Origin: Tanypteryx hageni
Lineage: Eukaryota; Arthropoda; Insecta; Odonata; Petaluridae
Length of the DNA: 64,000 nucleotides
Reading direction: 5' to 3'
Assembly: GCA_028673005.1 (NCBI GenBank)
Contig: CM054116.1
Location: 36,118,854-36,182,853 of the forward strand
In this document: positions 29,001 to 41,000 of the stretch, piece after piece
Numbering within the stretch: the first letter of the stretch is position 1
Layout: each line of letters starts with the position of its first letter
The notes under the pieces: generated by a model
Told to the model about the DNA's origin: nothing
Seen by the model: only the letters and a program-made list of their open reading frames with translations
Database searches by the model: none
Position numbers and translations under genes: made by a program

Positions 29001-32000
29001 GACAACTTGATAATAAAAATTTAACTCTCCCAGGTTTCATATTTTTATAAAAGCAATTTCTTTCGGCTGACATGGTACCACAAACTTTCATCATCACAAA
29101 TTTACAGGGGAAAAAAAACAACTATTGGCAGGAGACTATTTAACTGCATATATTACAACAGCATTGTAAATGTTCTTGGCTCAACATATAATACTGAACA
29201 GTTGTATAACACTCCTTAAGCCAAAAAAAAAATTGTAGGGTAAGCCCTATGCATTTCGCCCACTAAGTGGGCATCTTCAGGGGAGAACCTGCCTTGGCAG
29301 TGAACAAGGTTCAACTGCGACAAAGTTAGAGGAGAGGTTTAAAACGAAGAACGAAAAACAAATGAGGGACGAAAAGAATTTTATGCGTCAAGTTCGGTCA
29401 ATTTGTATAAAGTTTTGTTAAAATCAGTATCTGTGTTCATAACATTGTTTCTGTTTTTATAGATATGAAGATTTTCTAACGAGTTAAGTGAATGATTGGC
29501 TGAAGTTAACAATGTTAAGTCCTCTATGTGTATACTATGTCCAGTTTCGAGGATATGAGTGGCTACACTTGATTTCTCAAACCGATTGTGTTTGTAATGG
29601 GCTAAGTGTTCTTTAAATCGTGTTATTAGTTTACGTCTAGTTTGTCCTATGTACATTAAATTGCAATGTGAACATTGTATTTTATAAATTCCGGACTTGT
29701 TCAAATTCTCCGTTCTGTCCTTAGTGCTATCTAGTAAATTTTTCAAACTATGTGGGTTCGTGTATGTTATTGTGCAATTCTTATGTTTGAAAATTATTAT
29801 TATTATTATTAAAACAAACTGCTAAGAAACTTGGTTTTGATCCCAATTTAATCAATAAATTAATAAGGAAACACAATCTTAAAAAAACGTTGTCCAACTC
29901 CACCACTTTCAAACTTGACAACAATAAAGCCAACAAATATATAAAACTACCGTATTGTCCCATATTAAACAGAGGCTTGAATTAAATTTTCAAACATAAG
30001 AATTGCACAATAACATACACGAACCCACATAGTTTGAAAAATTTACTAGATAGCACTAAGGACAGAACGGAGAATTTGAACAAGTCCGGAATTTATAAAA
30101 TACAATGTTCACATTGCAATTTAATGTACATAGGACAAACTAGACGTAAACTAATAACACGATTTAAAGAACACTTAGCCCATTACAAACACAATCGGTT
30201 TGAGAAATCAAGTGTAGCCACTCATATCCTCGAAACTGGACATAGTATACACATAGAGGACTTAACATTGTTAACTTCAGCCAATCATTCACTTAACTCG
30301 TTAGAAAATCTTCATATCTATAAAAACAGAAATAATGTTATGAACACAGATACTGATTTTAACAAAACTTTATACAAATTGACCGAACTTGACGCATAAA
30401 ATTCTTTTCGTCCCTCATTTGTTTTTCGTTCTTCGTTTTAAACCTCTCCTCTAACTTTGTCGCAGTTGAACCTTGTTCACTGCCAAGGCAGGTTCTCCCC
30501 TGAAGATGCCCACTTAGTGGGCGAAATGCATAGGGCTTACCCTACAATTTTTTTTTTGGCTTAAGGAGTGTTATACAACTGTTCAACTTGGAGCCAAAGT
30601 GATTACGAGCTACCACTTACTGCAATATAATACTGAGATTGATTCCAATATATTAAAACCAAAATAAAATTTTGAAACTTGGGAGTCAGGATTTAGAAAA
30701 CAATCATTTCATGGAATCAGATCATTTAATTTTAATAAGACCTTAACAAATAAACAAACAAATAAAATAATACTATTGATTTTTCTAAGAAAATAAAGTA
30801 TTTCTTTCATGCTAAATAAGAGAAAGGGGAATTATTTTTCAGGTCTAATAACACACAAAACTCAAAAAAATATTCAAATTCCCATTCCCTTAAACAATGG
30901 GGAATTTATGGTTCTCTGATTCATCAAAAAAAAATGTAATGACTAAATTTTTCTATTAACAAATCAAATCTACACAAAAATTCAAAGTCAGTTTTTCCAT
31001 TTAATGAAGAAAATACTTACCACACCCTTGAGGCATAGAAAAAAAATTACCATGAAAAGCAATGGGAAGTGGAGCTATCAGAAAACATTTGCATTAAGCA
31101 AAAGGGTGGGATGATATAATGGCTTTTTCTAACACACAATAGTCTACAATTAGAGGAGTCAAGTGTATTCGCTAATAAAAAGGAACATCTAATATAATGG
31201 ACTTACCATAAATTTACTTGAATACTCTAAAAGCAAAAGAGCCTACAAAAATTAAAAGGACTACACCCCTACTTTTTAGGTCCCTACGCAATATGACAGG
31301 GCAGACAAAAAAAAAACAAGCAAAAATTAAAATAATAAAAAGTATAACAAAAGTCACCCATCTTTTCAAGTACCAACATGTTTTGTACTGACACAAAAAT
31401 ATTTACCTTTCAAAGGAATCAGCAAGCAAACTTTCCACGTAACCTACAATGGAAAAGTCATATAAATCGGTCAGACTTACCATGCTAAACTGCTCTAAAT
31501 GCTGCTGAACAAGGTAGTAGTTGTTCTGCTGCTCTTGGCTGGCTGAGGAGGAGTTTGTGGTTATAGCAGAAGTGGAGGAGGATGAAGAAGGCGAGGGAGA
31601 AGGTGATGATGGGGAAGGAGATGATGCAGAATGCCGATGTTGGTGAGATGGGAGATTTGACAGTACCGCCGAAGACTGATTCCCTGTTCCAGGGGATGAT
31701 GCTGGTGACACAGGGCTTTGTGGTGCACTGTGTGGACTTGCTCGGCCAACAGGACTCGTGCTTCTATAGCCACCGAGGGGGCTGCTCTGCTGAGCCAAAA
31801 AAGATAAATTCAGAATGATTGTGATGCCACCTATCACAAATTTAAAGATAAATCGTGACCATTTTCCATTTTAATTATAGTGTATTCCATAAGTATTGGA
31901 ACATTATAACACAAACATAACATATGCATAAAATTAGACATATTTGAGAAAGTTTAGAATATGTCGCCGATTCTTCCTCCAGTCTCGAGATGTTTCCCAG

Positions 32001-35000
32001 CTGGTATTAAGGAAAAGGGAATATCGACACTTTGTTAAAATAAAATGAATGAAACTACTGCCATAGTAGCAGGCACATGATGAAAATGTTAATTTCATGC
32101 ACTACATGTGTTCTACTTCACATGCTTTAAAAATAGAAAGTTTACCAAAGTAGCTCACCAATAAAAATTTTTTGCTATGTTATGCACCAAATTCTTCCTT
32201 CATACATTTTTGCACATATTGTAAACATTTCTCATTCATAGTGGTTAAGATGAGACTTTTACTTTCAGCAAAGGAAAATAGAAATGGTTTTAAATTAAAA
32301 TATTCATTAAAATTGGAAGCTATTTCAACACTTCATGTGTATCTTTTGAATTTTGCGGTTCAGAGCTATAAATAAAGGTTTTCAAGTTTCAATTATTTAT
32401 CATATATTATCATTATTCAGTAAACTTCACATACAACAGAATTTAAAAAATAATCAATTTCATAAAATACAGGTGATTCTCTAAAATATATTTCAATGGG
32501 GGAACCTGATGCAGTGGTTTTTAATACAACTAGTTCTTTTCTTAAAAGCAATGAAAACATCAAATCAGCAATTACTGCAACACCACATATATCTTCAGCA
32601 ATATTACAATTAATAATTAGCTATTGAAAATTAGTCTGAAATTACAACTTAATAACAAGGAAAATTTATATAATCCAAAATATTTCTATATTCATCAGCT
32701 AAAACATTAAAATGCACTATTTATTATGACTACTTTGCAAAGAAAGAATACGAGAGAAAACTAGTGCACAATCACTAAACATTTAAACATATTTAATTCA
32801 GCAAATTTAAGGTGGCGCAAAACTAAAACTTCTAAGTAAACTAAGGGAAGTTTTCCTATTATAAAATTATTGGGGACAGTTTTCAAGGCCAAAAGCAAAC
32901 TACTTACCGGCACAGTGAGGCCAGGTGAACTCTGAGGACTTGGTCTATTGAGGTGGGAGCTGCGATATGTGCTCATTGAGCTCAAGTGCCGCTGAAATAA
33001 TCACACACATCCAAACAACAGATACACACAATACTATTCTACTCATTCTATATATACTGAAATATTACTACAAATGAATGTTGCATTATAAGCATTCTCC
33101 ATATACATTCACTAATAAATGCCAAATAACAAACAAAAATGTCGTGCATGGCATATTAAATTAAATTTCTTTACTAATTAAGGTCAAACAACTTTAGCAA
33201 CCAACTACTTATTAGCTCCAAAATAATTAACATCTCATAAAAATTATTATAGAGACAAACTTTAGGCAACGATTTCATAAAGCCTTTACAGATTTAGTTA
33301 CTTTTATAAAACCAAAGCTGATATAAAATGCATGATGTCATTTTAGAGATAATTCCGAGCTTTCTAAACAACAAGGAAAATAATTTGTAAGATAATCATT
33401 TAAATATATGATAATCTTATCAGAAAAAAATGGAGGAAAATTTTACAGCAGTATGATGCTTTTCAGAGATGATGCATCTAGCTCAAATATTCAGAAGTCA
33501 TAAAATACAAACTACCTTTGTAATATCTACTTTATGATGTATTTTGTAATATGGTGCACATTTTAGAATAAATGTCTGAGCTAATTAATAAGGATTTATC
33601 ATAGTATGAGAAATGTTCTCAGGCTATAAATGACTGTATTTGATAAACAATATTTAGGTTTCTTTTTTCCATTAAAATAATCATCATTCATATAAATGAC
33701 AAATTTTAAATGGTCTAAAATATATTTCTGTTGCCAACATATGTTCCTCCCAAAAAACTGAAGTTAATCAATGCACTCATTAATGTCACCCATTTAAAAG
33801 AATTTTATCACATAGCAGGAGATGCTAGAGCAAAAATTTATTTAAAATCTTCCCGTAAGGAAGATTCCAAGTTTAAATTAATTTTAATGAATTCTTTATA
33901 ATTAAATTAACTAATTAAAAGGAAATTACTGTACAAATATTGAATTTGACTAGATGCTTGCCAACTACAAACTAATCATACTAAAGAGATTAATCATTAA
34001 TTCTAAAAGGCATTTTAAATTAAAGGTGAGTACTTCAGCAAACACAAAAACAATATTAAAATTTGAAATAATAATCATAGCTTGCATCCAAGTAGTATAT
34101 AAGTTTGACTATTTTTGGAGCTATTGCATTTTTGTTTACCATAGTTGGCAAATAACAAGAAATTTTTAAAAATAATAGAGAATTTGAAACCAAAATGCCA
34201 TTATTCTTCACTTAACCACACAATCATGATTCCTCAATATCATCGTCAACAATATGAATCACTCGGGATAAAACACACTATTTTTAGTCAACGAGAAGTC
34301 AATGTAGCCCTATAGCTAAGACTGTAAGTAAGCATGCTAGGCTATTCAAAATCTAAAATGTAAGTAAATAGCCTACATGCATATGGGGTGTGTATTGTGT
34401 ACGTCATCCTGCATGGGTGGGTGTGGCAAAACATACCGTAGGGATGCTTTGTGAGTTTGACATAAGAGGCGGGCTGCACTGGGACTGCTGCTGTCGGTGA
34501 AGTTGGTGCTGTGGCTGATTTGAAGGCTGGGGTTGGTGATACATATATTGATTTTGTTGGAAAGAACCCATCTGCATATTACTACTGTTATCAAAGGTGA
34601 CACCCTGTAAGGCAAAAATGGGACCCCCAGCGTGAGTGCATGTAATAGCAGAATGGGGCCAAATAAGTCTTAAAAGAAAGCAAAAAACAAAAAGGGTTAA
34701 ATTTAAAATTAGAAAATAATGCTTCCCAAAAAGAGTGTGTTAACACATACACGATTGAAATCGAATTAAAAAAAGAATAAATGAAACTAAGAAGGCTCCA
34801 GAAATGGAAATTTGAGGAGTTTCCTTCCTGATGTTACTATACAGCAAGAATATCATTTGGATGCTGAATTGAAAACTGTATATTTGATAAAAACAGAAAA
34901 GTTCATAAAAATGACCATATATAATATAATACAAAGATATAATGGGCAAATAATTATTTCATAAAAAAGACACAAAATAATCATTTTTCATTTGCAGTTA

Positions 35001-38000
35001 TTAGCAAAAATGTGTTCCTAAAGTTAACATTCTATCAAAAATTATAAACAGGAATTGCCTGTTTTTAATAATTTTTGCATATGATTTAGGCATACAATAA
35101 GGAATCAGTTCCCATAAAGCCATGCAACTCAGGATTATAACACAAACTGTTTCTAATATTCACAGAATTAAAATAAAACAAGAAAAATACAGGCATCCCT
35201 TAAGATAGGCATCTTTAAGATGTGCTTTCACAATAACATTTTGTGTCAAAATCAATAACAAAAATTCTAAATATGCTATCAATTCTTGATATTTCATCTA
35301 AATAATTCCACTATAAAAATAACAATTACTCAAGATGAGCCAAACATGAAGACTAGAACTTCATTACCACGCAAATTTTAATTTATCTCCTATCAATCAA
35401 CTGGCTTGAAGTTTAAGTATATTTGCCTATCTGCCATCTCTTCTGTTATTTGAAAATCATTTAGAGCTACATATGAGGGAAATTATGCTTAACCTGAAAG
35501 ATTAGAACAGTTGATGTACAAGTCTTTTTTAAAAACCAAAATATGTTAAATCTGGAAGCTCAGCACCTAGTGGACTAATCATCCATTTATTACAGTCATA
35601 AAGTATAACCCCATCCAAAGCAAGCATGCCTCCAGCACCATAATATTCAATAACTTTCTTAATTAAGAAAATTTTAGTATTTTAGTTACTTGGAAACTTA
35701 TAAGTAGCAAATTGTATAAATATTTGATGTAAAAGTAATATGAAATTTTCAAGATATTAACATCATCATTCATCATCATGCTTCTGTCCGAAGACAGGTT
35801 TTAACTGAATCGCTGCCTCCATTTCTCTCTCTCCCAAGAAGCCTCTTTTATACCTCTATAAGTAGTATATCCCTGCTTTATATTATCTAATATTCCTATT
35901 CTTTTTCTCCCTCTTCCTCTTTTTCCATTAATTTTTCCTTCTAAGATCGTCCTTTGTAAACACTGTCTTCTCAATATGTGCCCTATCCAATTTGCTTTTC
36001 TTTTCCTGATTGTTTTTATTAGCATCCTATCTTCTCCCACCATTTCTAATACTTCTTCGTTTCTCTTCCTCTCTGTCCATTTCACTTTCATCATTCTTCT
36101 CCATACCCACATCTCAAAACTTTCTAAATATTTTTCCTCCTTTCTCCTTATCGTCCACGTCTCTGCACCATAAAGAGCTATGCTCCATATGTAGCATTTT
36201 GCTAATTTCTTCCTTGTTTCTAGATTTATTTTCTTGCTTGTGAGAAGCTCCTTCTTCTCGTTAAATGCTGCTTTTGCCATTGCAATCCTACTTCTGATGT
36301 CCTGTGTACTACTTCCATCCTGTGCTAAAATACTGCCGAGATATTTGAAACTACTTACTTGTTCCAATTTTTGGCCATTTACCATTATATTTAATTCTTT
36401 ATGTTCCTTTGAAACCACCATGACTTTCGTTTTTTCTGTATTGATCTTCATTCCATATTGTTGGCCAACCTCAGCTAGTCTGTCTGTCATCCTCTGAAGC
36501 TCTTTCTCGCCTTCTGCTATTAAGCCCTGATCATCTGCGTATTTAATGGTGGTAATACTTTCACCTCCTATCTTAAATCCTTTCTCTTCCATCAACGCTT
36601 CTTCTGTTATTGTTTCTGCATACATATTAAATATCGCTGGTGAAATAGGACAACCCTGCCTCACTCCCCTCCCTATTGAAGTACTTTCTGTTTCTTCTCC
36701 TTCAACCCTGACTCTAATCTTTTGATCAAAGTAAAGGTTTTTAAGCAGTCTTTTATCTTTCCAATCTATTCCTATTTTGTTTAAAATACCCAGCATCTTA
36801 TCCCATTTCACTCGGTCAAAAGCTTTCTCCCAATCTACAAAACAAAAATACATATCTTTATTGACTTCTAGCGCTCTTTCTATCATGATCCTCATACATC
36901 CTATAGCATCTCTAGTCCCCCTTCCTCTTCTAAAACCAAACTGATTATCTTGCAGCTCCTTTTCTATTTTACATTCAATTCTTTTGGTTATTATTCTGGT
37001 TAGAACTTTAGCTGTATGAGAAATTAAACTAATAGTTCTGTAATCCTTACAACATTTTGCATTGTTCTTTTTCTCCAGTGGTACCATCACAACATCTAAA
37101 AAATCTTCAGGCCATACGCCAGTATCATATACTTGGTTAAAAAATTTTGTGATTTGCTTAACTGCTTTAGACCCCAAAACCTTAAGAACGTCCACGGGTA
37201 TATCATCACTCCCAACTGCCTTTCTTCTTTTCATGTCATCAATTGCTCTTTTAACTTCAGACTCGAGAATACTTGGTCCTAGCTGATCTTCTTCTACATC
37301 CTCTTCTTCATTTAATTCAATATTTCTTGGCTTTCCTTCTTTGTCATACAGAACCTCAATGTATTCTTTCCAGACATTCTTTACACTGTCTGGCTCCGAT
37401 ACTATTTTACCACTTTTGTTCATGATTCCTTTACGTCCTATCTTTCTTGCTTTTTTCTTGAATAGTTCCCTTGCTTTGCTATACATGAGGTCTGTTCTAA
37501 AAATTCTTTCACATTCGACAATCTCCTCGCATTTCTCATTTATCCACTGTTCTCTGGCTTTATCTGTTTCCCTTCTTAAAGCATTATTTAACTCCTTGTA
37601 CTTTCTTTGGCCTTCTTCAGTGTTTATGTTCTTCCACTTTCTCCGCTCTTCCATTTTTTGCAGCATGGCTGCTGTGATCCAGGGTTTTTTGTTTCTTTCA
37701 CCCGTTATCTTTCCTACCTTCTTTTCCATTACATCTTTAATGTTGCTATGGATGTATCTCCACTCCTCATCTACATTCTTCCTATTTTCTTCATCTCTCT
37801 CCCCCAACCTTTCCTCCAGCTCAGTCATGATAGCCTCCTTGTTTTTAAGGAGTTCCTCTAAGTTCCATTTCTTGTTAACTCTTACGTTTCTCTTAACGCT
37901 CTTCAGTCTACATTGTATATTTGCCACCAAAAGGTTGTGGTCAGAATCGATATCTGCCCCTGGTAGTGTTTTCACATTTTTAATGCTATTTCTAAATCTT

Positions 38001-41000
38001 TCATTGACTAGTATGTAATCTATCTGGTATCGTCTCTGGTCTCCTGGGCTTCTCCATGTGTAAAGTCTCCGCTGGTGATGCTTAAACCATGTATTAGTTA
38101 CAATTAATCTATTTCTATGGCAGAATTCCACAAGTTTATCCCCTCTTTCATTTCTCTTCCCTAGTCCATATTTTCCCACTATGTTATCTTCCTGTCCCTC
38201 TCCGACTACACTGTTCCAATCTCCCATTACTATGGTGGTGATCCTTCCTTTTCCCTCCTCCTCCAATATCTCCATAATCTGTTCATACATTTCATCTACT
38301 TCGTCGTCGCCAGCATTAGTCGTTGGCATATACACTTGAATTATAAGCATTTCCACTGGCTCCATCTGAAGTTTTACGGCTATTAATCTATCATTAACTG
38401 TCACTACCTTGCTAATTCTTTCAGCTATCTCTTTTCTCATTATAATCCCCACTCCCCTTTCCTTTTTCTCCCCTCCTGAGTAAATAATCTTAAATTCGTC
38501 TGAATTTATTTCGCCTTCTCCTTCCCACCGAACTTCACTAAGACCTACTATACCTACATTATTCCTTCTCATTTCCCTTTTTATGTTCTCTAGTTTACCC
38601 CCTGAATTCATAGTCCTAACATTCCATGTGCCTATTCTTAATTTCTCACCACTTGCTTTCCTATTAATGTTAAATTTCCTCTGTGCATCCCCTAGGGTAG
38701 TCCCCACCCGGAGATCCGATTGGGGGACTATTTTACCTCCGGAATATTTTACCCCAGAAAGATTCATAGAGGTATTTCAGCTTTTCAGCCTATCATGGGA
38801 AATATAATGAGGTAGTTTCCCCTTGCTTTCCTCATCGCAGTTTCACAGAGTGATTACCCATCTGTAGCTGTTCAGATCCACATGATCACCACCTACAGAG
38901 GTACTGTGCAAGCTGCTGCCCTTGCACAGGGGGATGTAAAACCCCCAAGACTGCTTCTTAGTCTGACTCTTCCCCTCAGACCTTTCCGGCTTGGATGGTC
39001 CTACCAGGAGAATTATCTCCCGCCGGCATAGCTCTTTGGTTCGTAAGAGTACACAAACCCTCCCACCTCTGTAAGGTTATGCAGTCCTTAACATATCAAT
39101 TATTAAAACAAAAGGTTCTACTGAAATATGCCTACTGACATACACTATCCCTCTGTATATTCAGTTTTATGAAGAACATATCTCAAGGGAAACCTGTAAT
39201 GTTAGGGCAGTTTACTATTTTTTTCTGATCTCAAAAGATGTAGACTTAAAAAAATTAAAAAGCACTGCAATGCAGTCACAATACAATAATTTGGCCGAAA
39301 TTATTGCTGCACACCTCCTAAACAGAAGTAAGATATCCCAGCTCCACTTTAGCAAATTTATAATTTGGCCACTGAATTTCGAGCAGATTTAAGTGTGTGG
39401 TTGTAAGTGTAAAATCCTTTAGTTATAATACTTGAGTGAACAGGAAATGCAGAAACAAACTTGAAATAACTTTCTAACTATTAAGAGATTGGTATCCAGA
39501 AAAAATTAAATTCCTTACCTTATATGAACACATGGTTACCTTGAAAATCAATGGTGATATCTGCCATGACATTGATGGTTCTGTTCCAAAATTAATATCT
39601 TTAAATTCTAAGCTTAACATGCAGATAATATGACAGAGCATTTCCTTTTGAATAGCCCATTTAACTAAATTAATTTCCTAAATACAGTAAAGACTAATGC
39701 AGGAGAATAATAAAACTATAAAATTTGAAAGGTCTAGAACCGAAAAATACTTCTCAGTACTTGGAAATTTGTCAGTCTCTAGAAACATAATTAAATCTAC
39801 TTAATATGCTGCAAGCCCTTAACTTTTAAGATTAATCAGTCAGCCAAAAAATGACACAATTCTAAAGTAATCAGTTGAAAGAAAAACTGATATTAAAATT
39901 AAGACCAAATTAGCAGAATAATTACACAACAATAAGAAACTATATTCAGTGTTAAGTCTAACATAATCTAGATCATGCACAATAAATTCAAGCACTAAAT
40001 ATGAAACTAACCTTACAAGAATGCAGGTAACTCGAGTTGACAAGGGGTGGGACTGAAAGGTGATTCTGAAACAATTTTTAAAAAATAGGCAAAACAAATA
40101 CAAACAGAAATAAAGAGAATTACCAAAAAAATCACTAAAATATTTGTAGAAGAAATAAAAGAATAAAAATATTTATATGAAACGGAGCAATAAAATATCT
40201 TAAGTAATTTCTAAAAACAATAAGCAACAAAATCTGTAATTGGGTCTCATCACCAAAATAAAAACACACACTACAGATAAAATAAGAATAAAAAATTATA
40301 CATGTCCTAGTTAGTTAAATAAATTTGAAAACAAGCATTCTAAATTGAGCTATTTAACCCACAGCTTCAATTACCATGCAGTAGCAAAAACAGAATGACC
40401 AAGCTAAACTTATCATAAATATTCACAGGCAAAATAGCATTATGATTTTAACAGTCAACTCACTGGTGAATGAGCAAGGTTGGATCCCATATTGGGCTGC
40501 TGGTGTTGTTGCCTATGATTCGGGGTAGGAGAGTGTCCAGGACTGAGTCCCCCATGGGGAACAGGGATGGGTGAAGGGGGGGAACTGGTAGCTGGTCCGA
40601 ACGAGAACCTCGCTCCCTGGTGTTGACGGGGTGAAGATGAAAGGCCCCCACTCGTAGGGGACAAAGTTGTGGGACTTGTGCCTCCCTGAGGACTCTGAAA
40701 TAAAAAAAACTTGTTTAAGAAAGGTAAATAAATCAACACAACAGATTATAGCCATGGCAAATAAGAAAAAAATCAAATGAAATGGAAATTGCAGGCAAAT
40801 ATATTTATTTTTATTGACTTTATATTACATTTTGAGGGCTGACCATTTAGACTCCTGAATGATAGGTTGGCCATTCCAACCATTTTGAAAAATCCATATA
40901 ACATTCATGAAAATAAATGTATTTTAATTTAACCTTTTAATGTTTGGTGATTATTTAGCAAAGCATTTATTCACAGCAGGACACAACTAGTAAAAATGGA

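Larger units (their letters stand above)
29186..30636 (+). mobile_element. Penelope-like element insertion with 601-bp inverted repeat
   Basis: The target duplication ATATAATACTGA lies at 29186-29197 and 30625-30636. Between them, arms 29195-29795 and 29985-30585 are inverted copies of equal length. The encoded proteins are identical, and the flanking non-coding parts also read as identical. The 189-bp spacer starts with (ATT)5 and then encodes the end of a Penelope reverse transcriptase linker. The right copy is the 5'-truncated element in plus orientation; the left arm is an inverted partial copy of its 3' part. Partial inverted copies are typical of Penelope-like insertions. It lies in the Crtc intron between exons G and H. 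Confidence 0.9.

Noticed and set aside
34373..34615. 80-codon minus-strand open frame over Crtc exon E
   Set aside because: The phase-0 reading between acceptor 34604 and donor 34437 is Gln-rich and continuous with the gene; this one is a shadow.
37341..38018. 225-codon plus-strand open frame
   Set aside because: Antisense shadow of the LINE reverse transcriptase ORF; Ser/Leu/Phe-rich with no motif.
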